Positions 1-11,619 of a DNA stretch of 64,000 nucleotides are shown here, piece after piece (position 1 is the stretch's first letter; each line of letters opens with the position of its first letter). Source of the DNA: Actinomycetota bacterium. Lineage in GTDB: Bacteria; Actinomycetota; Actinomycetes; S36-B12; UBA5976. The notes under the pieces were generated by a model. That model saw nothing but the letters and a program-made list of their open reading frames with translations, was not told where the DNA came from and ran no database searches. The position numbers and the translations under genes were made by a program. The stretch is from the NCBI GenBank assembly GCA_009698575.1, contig WLPX01000002.1:45434-109433 (forward strand), in the 5' to 3' direction.

Positions 1-1526
1 CCGTCAGGAAGTTCCCTTATCATGTCTTCAATCTGCGCACTGGCACAGGCTTGCCAAATTTGCTCTTCAGTTGCATCCGTCTTCGCGTACATCAAATTTG
101 CTCGGATTGTGTCGTGATACATGTGCGCATCCTGAGTCACAACTCCAACAATTCGATGCAACGATTCTTGAGTTGCATCTTTCACATCAATACCTGAGAT
201 TCGAACTGTGCCAGTAGTTGCGTCATAGAGCCGCGAGACCAAGGTTGTAATTGTGCTTTTGCCAGCTCCCGATGGGCCGACTAGCGCAATCATTTCGCCA
301 GGTTGCGCAGCGAAGGTTACATCATGCAAGGTCGATTCACTTATGGTCCGGCTGTCTGGATGGGCAACTATCTCCAAACTTGCAAGTGACACTTCTGGTC
401 CAGACGGATAGCGGAATTCAACGTGATCGAATTCCACACTGGTTGGTCCGGCTGCCAACTCTTGGGCATTTGCCTTATCTTTGACCATCGGCTCTAGGTC
501 AAGCACCTCAAAGACTCGTTCAAACGAAACAAGTGAAGTCATGATGTCTACTCGAACATTGGCAAGCGCTGTGATTGGTCCATACAAACGCCCCAGCAAT
601 GCGGTGAGCGCAAGCAACGTACCTAGCGTCAATGTGCCATTAATTACCGATACGCCACCCATGCCGTAAACCAAAGCAGTAGCAAGAGAACCTACTAAAA
701 CCATGGCAGTGAAAAAGACACTATTGGACATGGCAATTCGAATACCCATGTGGCGTACCGAATCGGCCTTCTCGGAAAACATTTTAGATTCCCGTTGTGG
801 CGTGCCAAATATCTTCATCAAGAGTGCGCCTGACACATTGAAGCGTTCCGCCATCTGAGTACTCATGGCTGAGTTGAAATCAGCTTGTTGCCGAGTTAAC
901 GACTGCAATCTGCTACCCATCCAACGCGCAGGAACCATGAATAATGGCAACAACAACAGCGAAGCCAGTGTTATCTGCCATGACAAAACAAACATCGTGC
1001 CGGCGACGACGACGAGGCTAATTACATTGCCAACTACCCCACCCAGTGTTGAAGTAAAAGCACGCTGTGCACCCATAACATCGCTATTTAGTCTGGAAAT
1101 TAGGGCACCGGTTTGTGCCCGAGTGAAAAATGCGATCGATTGCAATTGCACGTGATCAAAAACTTGGGTGCGCATATTGAAGATCAAACCTTCGCCGATT
1201 GTGGATTGCATTTGTCGGCTGAGTAGTCCTAAACCTGCGCCCAAAACTGCGGTGCCAGCAATGGCTACAGCCATCCAGATCACCATGGTGGAGTCCTTGT
1301 TCGGGATGGCCGTATCAACTATTCGTTTGAATAAAAGTGGCTGCGCTACAACCAGCAATGAATCGACAACTAACAGCGCAAGGTATGCAGTGATGTAAAA
1401 CTTGAACTCTCGGGCATAGCTAAATACGCGCTTGAGTGTGCCTGCGGTTAGTTGCTTTTGTTTAACAGATCGATCGCGAGTAAAACCTTGATAAGCCGCC
1501 CATGGGTTCCCACCGTGCAAACTCAT
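1..1526 (-). CDS. ABC exporter, fused permease/ATPase (C-terminus outside window)
   Basis: Half-size multidrug/lipid-type ABC exporter with a membrane domain followed by the ATPase on one chain. 508 codons are visible; the C-terminal part of the nucleotide-binding domain, including the LSGGQ signature and Walker B, lies beyond the window edge. The first ~340 residues hold the hydrophobic transmembrane segments. Walker A (GPSGAGKS) is at about residues 417-424 and the Q-loop region follows near 460. The ATG start has an AGGTGG Shine-Dalgarno 8 bases upstream. It lies 41 bp downstream of the ABC-F gene on the same strand and may be cotranscribed. The substrate cannot be told from sequence; homologous exporters move drugs, lipids or peptides. 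Confidence 0.85.
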   Translation of the reverse strand, partial: MSLHGGNPWAAYQGFTRDRSVKQKQLTAGTLKRVFSYAREFKFYITAYLALLVVDSLLVVAQPLLFKRIVDTAIPNKDSTMVIWMAVAIAGTAVLGAGLGLLSRQMQSTIGEGLIFNMRTQVFDHVQLQSIAFFTRAQTGALISRLNSDVMGAQRAFTSTLGGVVGNVISLVVVAGTMFVLSWQITLASLLLLPLFMVPARWMGSRLQSLTRQQADFNSAMSTQMAERFNVSGALLMKIFGTPQRESKMFSEKADSVRHMGIRIAMSNSVFFTAMVLVGSLATALVYGMGGVSVINGTLTLGTLLALTALLGRLYGPITALANVRVDIMTSLVSFERVFEVLDLEPMVKDKANAQELAAGPTSVEFDHVEFRYPSGPEVSLASLEIVAHPDSRTISESTLHDVTFAAQPGEMIALVGPSGAGKSTITTLVSRLYDATTGTVRISGIDVKDATQESLHRIVGVVTQDAHMYHDTIRANLMYAKTDATEEQIWQACASAQIEDMIRELPD

Positions 1527-1567
1527 CTAAACCGCCACCTAAATCTCTCTAAGTACCAACTGTATTG

Positions 1568-3166
1568 CTATGCCAGTGCGATCAAATCCAGATAGTCCAC
1601 ATTCCAAAGGTCTTCAACGCCATCGGGCAGTAACAGCACACGCTCCGGCTGCAATGCCGTAACAGCACCCTCATCGTGTGTTACCAGCACAACTGAGCCT
1701 TCGTATTCACGTAAGGCGTCGAGAATCTCGGCTCGACTAGCTGGATCTAAGTTGTTTGTTGGTTCATCTAAGAGCAGAACATTTGCTGCTGAAACTACAA
1801 GCATCGCCAAACTAAGTCTGGTTTTTTCACCACCAGAAAGGACGCCAGCTGGTTTCGCCACGGCGTCGCCAGAAAACAGGAAGGAACCTAGAACACTGCG
1901 TACTTGACTGTCATTCATGTCACCAGATGCCGTGAGCATGTTTTCCAGCACGCTACGTTCTGGATCTAACGTTTCATGCTCCTGTGCGTAGTATCCGATC
2001 TTCAAGCCATGACCTGGTTGGATCTCGCCAGTATCAGGTGTATCAACGCCAGCAAGGATTCGCAAGAGTGTGGTCTTGCCAGCACCGTTGAGACCAAGCA
2101 CTACCACTTTGCTACCGCGATCAATTGCTAAGTCAACGTCGGTGAAAATTTCCTGCGATCCATAAACTCGACTTAGTCCAGTTGCCATTAGCGGCGTCTT
2201 GCCACAAGGAGCCGGTGTTGGGAAACGCAATTTTGCGACCCGATCCCCTTGTCGCACGGTCTCTAAGCCACTCATCAATTTCTCGGCTCGCTTGTACATA
2301 CTTTGTGCCGCTTTAGCCTTTGAGGCTTTGGCACGCATCCGGTCAGCTTGTGCCTGCAGTACCTGCGCCTGTCGTTCTGTGTTGGATCGCTCCCGCTTAC
2401 GGCGCCGTTCATCAGTTTCTCGGGCGTTCAAATATTCTTTCCAGCCCAAGTTATAGATGTCCAAGGTTTGGCGATTAGCGTCCAAATAGAACACGCGATT
2501 TACCGTGGCCTCTAACAGTTCGACATCGTGACTGATGACTACCAACCCGCCTTGATGATTTGCAAGGAAGGATCGTAACCAAACAATTGAGTCAGCATCC
2601 AAGTGGTTTGTTGGCTCATCCAGCAGAAGCGTCTCTGAGCCACTAAACAAAATGCGAGCCAGTTCAATTCTGCGTCGTTGGCCACCAGACAACGTGCCCA
2701 ACGTCTGGGCCAGGACATCAACCGTGAGACCAACACTGGCTGCCAGCGATGCTGCTTCACTTTCAGCTGCGTAACCACCGGCTGCCTGGAAGGACTCTTC
2801 GGCGCTTGCATATTTGCGCATGGCCTTGTCACGGATCTTGTCATCGTCAGCACCCATATCAAGTTCGCTTTGGCGCATTCGACGGACAAATTCATCAAGC
2901 CCTCGAGCACTTAGGATGCGATCCATTGCAACTACGTCAAGATCCCCAGTACGTGGATCTTGCGGCAGGTATCCAACTGATGCCGATGAAGCAATCTGAC
3001 CTTTAGCGGGTTGAATTAGGCCCGCAAGGACCTTTGTTAAAGTGGTTTTACCAGCGCCATTGCGTCCTACGAGACCAACCCGGTCACCATTATCGACACG
3101 AAAGGTGGCTCCGCTTAATAGCAATTCGGCGCCCGCGCGTAATTCAACTTCAGTTGCTTGAATCAC
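1568..3166 (-). CDS. ABC-F family ATPase (EttA/Uup-like)
   Basis: Soluble protein of 532 residues with two ABC ATPase domains and no membrane segment, the ABC-F layout. The first Walker A (GRNGAGKT) is at residues 34-41, the first signature LSGGQ at 159-163 and Walker B LLLDEP at 180-185. The charged inter-domain linker (about 240-310) is rich in Arg, Lys and Ala; in this family it reaches the P-site tRNA. The second Walker A (GLNGAGKT) is at 358-365 and the second signature LSGGE at 443-447. ABC-F proteins act on the ribosome as translation factors or antibiotic protection factors; this one resembles the housekeeping actinobacterial type found near suf operons. Start is GTG with no clear Shine-Dalgarno. 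A resistance role cannot be excluded. Confidence 0.9.
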   Translation of the reverse strand: MIQATEVELRAGAELLLSGATFRVDNGDRVGLVGRNGAGKTTLTKVLAGLIQPAKGQIASSASVGYLPQDPRTGDLDVVAMDRILSARGLDEFVRRMRQSELDMGADDDKIRDKAMRKYASAEESFQAAGGYAAESEAASLAASVGLTVDVLAQTLGTLSGGQRRRIELARILFSGSETLLLDEPTNHLDADSIVWLRSFLANHQGGLVVISHDVELLEATVNRVFYLDANRQTLDIYNLGWKEYLNARETDERRRKRERSNTERQAQVLQAQADRMRAKASKAKAAQSMYKRAEKLMSGLETVRQGDRVAKLRFPTPAPCGKTPLMATGLSRVYGSQEIFTDVDLAIDRGSKVVVLGLNGAGKTTLLRILAGVDTPDTGEIQPGHGLKIGYYAQEHETLDPERSVLENMLTASGDMNDSQVRSVLGSFLFSGDAVAKPAGVLSGGEKTRLSLAMLVVSAANVLLLDEPTNNLDPASRAEILDALREYEGSVVLVTHDEGAVTALQPERVLLLPDGVEDLWNVDYLDLIALA

Positions 3167-3251
3167 TTGGGAACTGCGCCTATCTGATGGTTATGGCATC
3201 TTTTTGTTAAAAGAAATGTTGCTATGCGACAGTTAATGTTACTGCTTGGGT

Positions 3252-3566
3252 TTAAAGGTTAAAACCAAGTGCGCGTAGCATTTCGCGACCTTCGTCAGTG
3301 ATTTTATCTGGACCCCATGGTGGCATCCAAACCCAATTGAGTTTGAAGTCTGAAACATGTCCATCTAGTGCAGCGCGAGTTTGATCTTCGATGACATCTG
3401 TTAGCGGACATGCAGCTGAAGTAAGAGTCATGTCGATGGTTGCGATGTTTCCGTCATCGACGGTGACGGCGTATACCAAGCCAAGATCTACTACGTTGAT
3501 ACCCAATTCAGGATCGACAACATCTTTCATTAATTCAAATACGTCATCTTCTTGTAGAACGTCCAT
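3252..3566 (-). CDS. sufT: SufT-type Fe-S maturation protein (DUF59/MIP18 family)
   Basis: Small DUF59 protein of 104 residues, last gene of the suf operon. The family helps deliver Fe-S clusters to target proteins; the DPELGINVVDLGL block near the start and the SAACPLT block are the conserved core, with the cysteine in the latter. An in-frame ATG lies further upstream, but the start chosen here is the ATG at 3566. It overlaps the sufU stop as TAATG and has a GAGGAG Shine-Dalgarno at good spacing inside the sufU end, so translation is probably coupled to sufU. Confidence 0.9.
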   Translation of the reverse strand: MDVLQEDDVFELMKDVVDPELGINVVDLGLVYAVTVDDGNIATIDMTLTSAACPLTDVIEDQTRAALDGHVSDFKLNWVWMPPWGPDKITDEGREMLRALGFNL

Positions 3567-4009
3567 TAGCTCTGCTCCTCTATTGCACCGGCTTGAATTG
3601 CCGCATCTTTCCACGCCATCCATGCCAGTAAGGCACATTTTACTCGGGCTGGATACTGCGCTACACCAACTAGCGCTATACCGTCGCCCAGAATGTCTTC
3701 ATCTGGTTCGACATTTCTCTGCAACATGGCGATTAAGTGTTCAACCGCTTTATCTCCTGCTGCAAAATCAAAATTATTAATTTGGTCATACATGATCGAT
3801 GCGGATGCTTGGCTGATCGAACAGCCTTGATTGTCATACGAAACCGCAATTTTGCCATCAGCAAGCACTTGCACCCGCAGTGTGATTTCATCTCCACATG
3901 TGGGATTGACGTGATGAACTTCTGATGCAAACTCTGAACTTAGTCCCTTGCCGTGCGGGTGCTTATAGTGATCCAGGATTATCTCCTGATACATGTTCTC
4001 CAATTTCAT
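3566..4009 (-). CDS. sufU: SufU-like Fe-S assembly sulfurtransferase
   Basis: Zinc-dependent SufU protein (147 residues) that accepts persulfide sulfur from SufS in Fe-S assembly. The three conserved cysteines are at about 38, 63 and 125, and Asp40 sits in the TCGDE motif, the usual Zn ligand set. The N-terminus MKLENMYQEIILDHYKHP matches the family start well. It lies 3 bp after sufS and overlaps sufT by one base, so it belongs to one operon. SufU replaces SufE in Gram-positive and actinobacterial systems; no SufE is present here. Confidence 0.93.
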   Translation of the reverse strand: MKLENMYQEIILDHYKHPHGKGLSSEFASEVHHVNPTCGDEITLRVQVLADGKIAVSYDNQGCSISQASASIMYDQINNFDFAAGDKAVEHLIAMLQRNVEPDEDILGDGIALVGVAQYPARVKCALLAWMAWKDAAIQAGAIEEQS

Positions 4010-4012
4010 GAT

Positions 4013-6050
<2,038 letters not shown>

Positions 6051-6052
6051 GA

Positions 6053-6391
6053 CTAACTCCTCGTGCTTTCGGATAGTGAAACAAAAATCATTGGATCTGT
6101 TTGGTTTTCTTCGATTACAACTTTGTACGTTTGCAGATCTGAAGTGGCTGGTGGCCCAGAAGCAGCGCCGGATCGAAGGTCAAAGGATGATCCGTGCAGC
6201 CAGCACTCGATTGAGCATCCTTCGATGTCTCCTTCGGAAAGTGAGACTTCGGAATGTGTGCAAATATCGCTAACTGCATAGACCTGGTCAGCAATTTTGG
6301 CAAGCAAAATGTCTTGCCCCTCGACAACCACCTTAAATGGCTTCGATTCCTGCAGTTGTGATACGCGAATCGTTTCAAACATTGTGGACAT
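6053..6391 (-). CDS. Rieske [2Fe-2S] ferredoxin-like protein of the suf operon
   Basis: Small Rieske protein of 112 residues, resembling the ferredoxin component of non-heme oxygenases. The cluster ligands are seen as CTH (Cys44, His46) and CWLH (Cys63, His66). It sits between sufD and sufC, a position seen in many actinobacterial suf operons. Its start overlaps the sufD stop by one base (TAATG). Its role is probably electron supply to Fe-S assembly or serving as a cluster carrier, but that is inference; no oxygenase partner is encoded nearby. Confidence 0.92.
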   Translation of the reverse strand: MSTMFETIRVSQLQESKPFKVVVEGQDILLAKIADQVYAVSDICTHSEVSLSEGDIEGCSIECWLHGSSFDLRSGAASGPPATSDLQTYKVVIEENQTDPMIFVSLSESTRS

Positions 6392-7536
6392 TAGATGTGA
6401 CCGCCAAGACGCGTTTCGATACTGGTGCGGACTCGATCGTTGATTTCTGGAACTGAAATTTGACCGAGCAGGTCTTCAAAGAAGCCACGAAGCACTAGCT
6501 TGCGCGCTTCGTCCGGAGTGATTCCGCGCGACTGTAAGTAAAACAATTGCTCGTCGTCAAAACGACCCGTTGTACTTGCGTGCCCGGCTCCGACAATTTC
6601 GCCAGTTTCGATCTCAAGATTAGGAACTGAGTCTGCCCGACCGCCACCGCTTAGAACCAAATTGCGATTGATTTCGTAGGTGTCAGTTCCAACTGCATTA
6701 GCTCGGATTAACACATCACCAACCCAAACTGTGTGTGCATCTTCTCCGTCTAAGGCACCCTTGTAAACGACATTGCTACGGCAGTTAGCCTGGCTATGGT
6801 CAACGAACAACCGATGCTCAGCATGTTGACCAGCGCTAGCAAAATACAGTCCAAAAAGTTCAGCTTGGCCACCTGGCGCGGTGTAAACCACGCTCGGCAG
6901 AATTCGCACAACTTCTCCACCAAGAGTGATCAACACATGCTTGGCTGATGAATCTCGTCCCAGGGTGATTCGATGCTGCGCCAAGTGCACGGCTTTGGCA
7001 TCCCAATCTTGCAATGAGACAACGCAAATACTCGCGCCATCTGCAACATTGATGTCAATGTTGCCTGCATAAGTTGCATCACCAATGTGATCTACGATTA
7101 CAACAGCTTTTGCGAACTTCTCAACGTTGATGTCGAGTTGACCATAAGAGACTGCGCCTGAGCCAACTACTGAAACGACAACCGATTCTTCAAGTTGCGC
7201 GTCTGCTGAGATCGTTAAGGTTGATACTGAATCAACGTTCGCCCATGCACCAGCGGCGATCTTGTCAGTGAACCCCTGACGCTCTCCGGTTTTAGCGGAA
7301 GTCAGTTCGAATGTTGCACCTGGAACTTTGTTAACAGCGATTGCCACGCCACCAGTGGTTGGCACATCACCTTTATGTAAGTCACGAAGTTTTGACATCG
7401 GAGTAAAACGAAACTCTTCATCACGACTTGTAGGAGTTGGGAAATCACTTGGATCCAGAGATCGGATCACAGGAGTGTGATCCTTCGGTGGAACTATCGC
7501 AACTTCGCGTTCAATGTGTTCGGTAGTAGCGGTCAT
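6391..7536 (-). CDS. sufD: Fe-S assembly scaffold SufD
   Basis: SufD (381 residues), the partner of SufB in the SufBC2D scaffold. It shows the beta-helix core of the SufB/SufD family and the family C-terminal region with GAGHASTTGRFDDEQLFYLQSRG and the following GFFEDLLGQI helix. It starts 2 bp after the sufB stop and overlaps the Rieske gene by one base, consistent with a translationally coupled operon. Confidence 0.95.
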   Translation of the reverse strand: MTATTEHIEREVAIVPPKDHTPVIRSLDPSDFPTPTSRDEEFRFTPMSKLRDLHKGDVPTTGGVAIAVNKVPGATFELTSAKTGERQGFTDKIAAGAWANVDSVSTLTISADAQLEESVVVSVVGSGAVSYGQLDINVEKFAKAVVIVDHIGDATYAGNIDINVADGASICVVSLQDWDAKAVHLAQHRITLGRDSSAKHVLITLGGEVVRILPSVVYTAPGGQAELFGLYFASAGQHAEHRLFVDHSQANCRSNVVYKGALDGEDAHTVWVGDVLIRANAVGTDTYEINRNLVLSGGGRADSVPNLEIETGEIVGAGHASTTGRFDDEQLFYLQSRGITPDEARKLVLRGFFEDLLGQISVPEINDRVRTSIETRLGGHI

Positions 7537-7538
7537 CT

Positions 7539-8948
7539 CTAGCCAACCGCTCCTTCCATTTGAAGTTCAATTAGTCGATTAAGTTCTAGGGCATATTCCA
7601 TGGGTAGTTCACGTGCAATCGGCTCGATGAATCCGCGCACGATCATAGCCATAGCTTCTGCTTCATCAAGTCCACGAGACATCAAGTAAAACAACTGATC
7701 TTCGGAGACTTTGGAAACTGAGGCTTCGTGACCAAGCGATACGTCATCTTCACGAACATCAACATACGGGTATGTATCAGAACGAGATATGTCATCGACT
7801 AGTAAAGCATCACAACGAACTGTGCTCTTACTTCCGTAAGCACCGTCAAGTACCTGAACCAGACCACGGTAGGACGTACGACCGCCACCGCGAGCCACAG
7901 ACTTACTGATGATTGATGAGGACGTTAGTGGTGCTGCGTGAACCATCTTGGCTCCAGCGTCCTGATGCTGTCCTTCGCCAGCAAAAGCCACAGAAAGCGT
8001 TTCACCCTTAGCATGTGGACCTTGTAGCCAGATTGCTGGGTATTTCATGGTTACTTTAGACCCGATGTTTCCATCGACCCATTCCATAGTTGCGCCTTCG
8101 TGGGCAACTGCACGCTTGGTTACCAAGTTATAAACATTGTTAGACCAGTTTTGAATTGTGGTGTAACGGCAGCGTCCACCCTTTTTAACAATAATTTCCA
8201 CGACTGCTGAATGCAGTGAATCACTTGAATAAGTTGGCGCAGTGCAACCCTCAACGTAGTGAACGTACGCGCCTTCATCAACAATGATCAGAGTACGTTC
8301 GAATTGACCCATGTTTTCGGTGTTAATTCGGAAGTATGCCTGTAATGGAATGTCCACGTGAACGCCCTTTGGCACATAAATGAACGAACCACCGGACCAT
8401 ACTGAAGTGTTCAGAGCGGCAAACTTGTTGTCTCCAACTGGAATCACGGTTGCAAAGTATTCCCGGAACAATTCTTCGTGCTCGCGTAAACCTGTATCCG
8501 TATCTACGAAAATTACACCTAGTTCTTCTAGGTCCTCGCGAATCTTGTGGTAAACAACTTCGGATTCGTACTGCGCAGCTACGCCACCGACTAGTCGTTG
8601 CTTCTCAGCCTCTGGGATGCCTAGGCGGTCGTAGGTGTTCTTGATGTCTTCCGGCAGTTCATCCCAGCTAGTTGCTTGCTTCTCAGTGGAACGCACAAAA
8701 TATTTGATGTTGTCGAAGTCAATCCCTGACAAGTCGCTACCCCAGTTAGGCATCGGCTTTTTCCCAAATAGGTTAAATCCTTTTAAGCGTAGGTCAAGCA
8801 TCCATTGCGGTTCATTCTTTAGGCCCGAGATATTGCGAACCACTTCTTCGTTGATGCCGCGTCGTGCATTGCTACCTGCGTGATCACTGTCATGCCATCC
8901 GAAATCGTAATTTCCGAGTGCATCTAAATGCTCCTGTTGGGTTGTCAT
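7539..8948 (-). CDS. sufB: Fe-S assembly scaffold SufB
   Basis: SufB (469 residues from the chosen start), the main scaffold on which the nascent Fe-S cluster is built. The family-typical stretches [24 protein letters not shown] and the C-terminal [21 protein letters not shown] are all present. A longer reading from 8987 exists, but the ATG at 8948 overlaps the sufR stop as ATGA and has a GAAGGGA Shine-Dalgarno, so the shorter form is preferred. Expression is therefore probably coupled to the upstream repressor gene. Confidence 0.95.
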   Translation of the reverse strand: MTTQQEHLDALGNYDFGWHDSDHAGSNARRGINEEVVRNISGLKNEPQWMLDLRLKGFNLFGKKPMPNWGSDLSGIDFDNIKYFVRSTEKQATSWDELPEDIKNTYDRLGIPEAEKQRLVGGVAAQYESEVVYHKIREDLEELGVIFVDTDTGLREHEELFREYFATVIPVGDNKFAALNTSVWSGGSFIYVPKGVHVDIPLQAYFRINTENMGQFERTLIIVDEGAYVHYVEGCTAPTYSSDSLHSAVVEIIVKKGGRCRYTTIQNWSNNVYNLVTKRAVAHEGATMEWVDGNIGSKVTMKYPAIWLQGPHAKGETLSVAFAGEGQHQDAGAKMVHAAPLTSSSIISKSVARGGGRTSYRGLVQVLDGAYGSKSTVRCDALLVDDISRSDTYPYVDVREDDVSLGHEASVSKVSEDQLFYLMSRGLDEAEAMAMIVRGFIEPIARELPMEYALELNRLIELQMEGAVG

Positions 8949-9670
8949 GCGTTTTCCCTTCGAGTGTGTGGAACTAATGTCGTACAAACTGCGTTACCTT
9001 TTGCGATTGTTGCTAGTCGAGTTACGTGAACTCCAGTGAGTTCCGAAAATGCCTTGGTTTCTGCTTCACACATTGCTGGAAATTCGATTGCAATGTCGCC
9101 CATTGGGCAATTGTGTTGGCAGATTTGAGTGGAGCCGTAGAGTCCTTCAGTTTCTGTTGCGGCATAGCCATCTTGATTAAGAGCTTCGATAAGTGCAACC
9201 GCGCGTTCTTCAATTGTGCCCAACTCGGTTATCTCGATGTGCCTGGCAACAAAATCACTTGCAACGCTGGTGGCGAAATCAATTACGGCGCCAGCACCAG
9301 AAGTGTTGTTTAGGTATTTAACGGCGCTCAATCCCAAACTCTCTTGCTGTTCTCCAAATCTGGCTCGGCCAGCTGAAGTCAACATAAATACTCGCGATGG
9401 TCTACCGCGACCTCGTTTGGAATCTAAAGCTGCTGGTCCATAAGGTGCTCGTTCACTGGATTCAACTAAACCTAGGTGCAAAAGTTGATCTAGTTGCTTG
9501 CGAACTGCTGCGCCAGATAGTCCTAATGTGTCCGCAATATCTGTTGCGGTAGACGGTCCGGCCTGCAACAAAGTACGCGCTACCGTAGCCGCTGCCGTTC
9601 CTTCGAATTTCACAACCTTATTGTTGCGTAAATATCGTAATTCCGCACCTTTGGGGTGGTCGGACCCCAA
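8945..9670 (-). CDS. sufR: SufR, Fe-S-responsive transcriptional repressor of suf
   Basis: DNA-binding repressor (241 residues) that heads the suf operon. A winged helix-turn-helix lies at about residues 38-70 ([20 protein letters not shown]). The C-terminal half has cysteines at 184, 188 and 201 and a further one at 229, the kind of cluster-binding set used by SufR to sense Fe-S status. The annotated start is TTG and lacks a clear Shine-Dalgarno; an in-frame stop at 9685 limits upstream extension, and GTG at 9613 is an alternative. The gene is divergent from ctaA with 36 bp between starts, so the suf operator probably lies there or inside the 5' end of the reading frame. Confidence 0.88.
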   Translation of the reverse strand: MGSDHPKGAELRYLRNNKVVKFEGTAAATVARTLLQAGPSTATDIADTLGLSGAAVRKQLDQLLHLGLVESSERAPYGPAALDSKRGRGRPSRVFMLTSAGRARFGEQQESLGLSAVKYLNNTSGAGAVIDFATSVASDFVARHIEITELGTIEERAVALIEALNQDGYAATETEGLYGSTQICQHNCPMGDIAIEFPAMCEAETKAFSELTGVHVTRLATIAKGNAVCTTLVPHTRRENA

Positions 9671-9694
9671 TCTGCGCCGTGGTTATTGGACATC

Positions 9695-9700
9695 TAGGCT
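9695..9700 (+). promoter_or_regulatory. -10 element TAGGCT, leaderless promoter of ctaA
   Basis: TAGGCT ends exactly 6 bases before the ctaA GTG and no Shine-Dalgarno is present, so the transcript probably starts at the GTG. No good -35 is visible. Confidence 0.5.
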
Positions 9701-9706
9701 GTAAGC

Positions 9707-10627
9707 GTGTCCCCTAGCTCCCTTAAGACCTGGCAACGCAGAACTCTGATTGCGAATTTGCTGGTGCAAACTGGGATCGTTTTGACCGGCGCAGTAGTTC
9801 GACTTACTTCCTCGGGCCTTGGGTGCCCTACCTGGCCGGAATGCGTTGACGGCTCTATCGCACCAACTTCCGCGCAAACCCAGTCCTGGCACAAATACGT
9901 GGAATTCGGGAATCGCTTACTCACTTTTGTTTTGGTGATTGTTGCGGTGGCAACAATTGCTGCCGTACGCAGTCACAACCGACAGCGCTTCGCAAGTGGA
10001 TTAGCGAAGCGTAGAAGCCTAACCATTCTCGCTGTCGGAACCTTAGCTGGAATTTTTGCGCAAGCAATTCTTGGCGGCATCACGGTCCTCACAGGGTTGC
10101 ACCCATTAACAGTTGCTGCGCACTTCATGCTTTCTATCGGATTGATTACGGTTGCTCAGAATTTATTGACGAGGGCTCAAGAACCCGATGACGCCCCCGT
10201 TAACTTGCAAGTCGTACAACCAATTGACTTCGCAATGAAAATGCATGTGTGGCTAGCTTTACTGGTTATTTTCATGGGCACGTTAGTTACAGGATCAGGT
10301 CCGCACGCAGGTGACTCAAGTGATGTCGTTCGACTTGGATTTGATCCTCGAACAATTTCATGGCTACACGCAGACATCGTCTTACTATTTGTCGGCCTCA
10401 CCATTGGATTACTAATTGCACTGCGTGCGACTAATGCACCGAAATTGGTTGTTCGGCAAGCCTGGATTGTTCTGGCGATTTGCGTAGCCCAAGGTTTCGT
10501 TGGATATACGCAATACTTCACTGGCTTGCCTTGGGCATTGGTGACGGTTCACGTATTAGGCGCATGTCTACTTTGGATCTATTCAGTACGTCTGTATCTT
10601 GCGCGAAACACTCGCGGTCTTAACTAA
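9707..10627 (+). CDS. ctaA: Heme A synthase CtaA (COX15 family)
   Basis: Integral membrane enzyme (306 residues) that oxidises the C8 methyl group of heme O to give heme A for cytochrome c oxidase. About eight hydrophobic helices are visible. The N-terminal TGAVVRLTSSGLGCPTWPEC region includes the cysteine pair Cys40/Cys46 of the actinobacterial/Bacillus type; heme-ligand histidines occur in WHKYVEFGNR, in GLHPLTVAAH and in the C-terminal half. The start is GTG with a leaderless-type -10. It converges with ctaB, the preceding step in the pathway, with only 3 bp between the two stop codons. Confidence 0.93.
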   Translation: MSPSSLKTWQRRTLIANLLVQTGIVLTGAVVRLTSSGLGCPTWPECVDGSIAPTSAQTQSWHKYVEFGNRLLTFVLVIVAVATIAAVRSHNRQRFASGLAKRRSLTILAVGTLAGIFAQAILGGITVLTGLHPLTVAAHFMLSIGLITVAQNLLTRAQEPDDAPVNLQVVQPIDFAMKMHVWLALLVIFMGTLVTGSGPHAGDSSDVVRLGFDPRTISWLHADIVLLFVGLTIGLLIALRATNAPKLVVRQAWIVLAICVAQGFVGYTQYFTGLPWALVTVHVLGACLLWIYSVRLYLARNTRGLN

Positions 10628-10630
10628 GCG

Positions 10631-11560
10631 TTAGCCAACAAATGGGTCGATACCAATGGCCAAAAAAATCAATGACAAATATGTAATTGACCAATGAAAA
10701 AGTTTCATTGGCAATAAGTCGAGCGCGTCGTTACGAACTCTAGTTTGCAACGCATATGCCTCGTACAAAAAAATTGCGCCACTTGCGACTGCAATCAGAC
10801 TGTAGAGCCAGTTCATGTGACCAATTGGAATCAGCGACAATGAGATCGCAACCATCACCCAAGAATATCTAATGATTTGCACGGCAACCTCAGCTGAAGA
10901 TTTCTCAACAGGCAACATGGGAACTCCGGCAGCGGCGTATTCATCTCGGTAGCTCATGGAAAGCGGCCAATAATGTGGCGGCGTCCAAAAGAAAACAATC
11001 AAGAACAGCACCACTGGCGTCCAAGATAGGGATCCAGTAACCGCGCTCCAGCCAATCAAAACTGGCATACAACCAGCTGCGCCGCCCCAAACAATGTTTT
11101 GGGTAGTACGACGCTTTAGCAACATGGTGTATCCGAATACGTAAAAGGCGATCGCAAATCCAGCAAGACCGGCTGATATGGAGTTCACCGTGATTGCCAA
11201 AAACAGAACCGACAGTAGCGATAGCACCAAGCCGAAGATTATGGTGTTTCGTCCACTAATTTGGCCGGTTGCGGAAGGTCGATTCTCGGTGCGGTGCATC
11301 AGCGCATCGATGTCACGATCTAGGTAGCAGTTGAGAACGTTTGCTCCCCCTGCGGCCAACGTGCCACCGATAAGAGTCCAGCAAACTAATGCCCAATTTG
11401 GGAAACCGTCAGCAGCAAGGAACATGGTCGGGATAGTTGTAACTAGTAACAGCTCAATAATGCGAGGCTTGGTTAGGACTAGATACGCCCGCCAGGTTGG
11501 GGTAATCCACGTAGATGAGTCTTGACCGATATGGCCACTATCTCTGAGGTGGGATGACAC
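10631..11560 (-). CDS. ctaB: Protoheme IX farnesyltransferase CtaB
   Basis: UbiA-family prenyltransferase (309 residues) that converts heme B to heme O with farnesyl diphosphate, supplying CtaA. It is a multi-pass membrane protein. The first Asp-rich motif NCYLDRDIDALMHRT is at about residues 77-91; the second conserved stretch YRDEYAAAGVPMLP follows in the middle of the protein. The start is GTG, with a TAGGCT -10 six bases upstream. It is divergent from tkt, as in other Actinobacteria. Confidence 0.95.
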   Translation of the reverse strand: MSSHLRDSGHIGQDSSTWITPTWRAYLVLTKPRIIELLLVTTIPTMFLAADGFPNWALVCWTLIGGTLAAGGANVLNCYLDRDIDALMHRTENRPSATGQISGRNTIIFGLVLSLLSVLFLAITVNSISAGLAGFAIAFYVFGYTMLLKRRTTQNIVWGGAAGCMPVLIGWSAVTGSLSWTPVVLFLIVFFWTPPHYWPLSMSYRDEYAAAGVPMLPVEKSSAEVAVQIIRYSWVMVAISLSLIPIGHMNWLYSLIAVASGAIFLYEAYALQTRVRNDALDLLPMKLFHWSITYLSLIFLAIGIDPFVG

Positions 11561-11566
11561 AACTTG

Positions 11567-11572
11567 AGCCTA
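11567..11572 (-). promoter_or_regulatory. -10 element TAGGCT, leaderless promoter of ctaB
   Basis: TAGGCT lies 6 bases before the ctaB GTG; TTCACG 18 bases further upstream is a possible -35. No Shine-Dalgarno. Confidence 0.55.
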
Positions 11573-11607
11573 CCCGCGCCTTCTGCGCGTCGTGAACACC
11601 CACTAGA

Positions 11608-11613
11608 TAACCT
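11608..11613 (+). promoter_or_regulatory. -10 element TAACCT, leaderless promoter of tkt
   Basis: TAACCT ends 6 bases before the tkt GTG and there is no Shine-Dalgarno; the mRNA probably begins at the GTG. Confidence 0.5.
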
Positions 11614-11619
11614 TGGTCT

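Noticed and set aside
3567..3638. Longer N-terminus for SufT
   Set aside because: It lies inside sufU; the ATG at 3566 has a clear Shine-Dalgarno and TAATG coupling.
10177..10521. 114-residue minus-strand frame opposite ctaA
   Set aside because: Shadow of the CtaA membrane protein coding strand.
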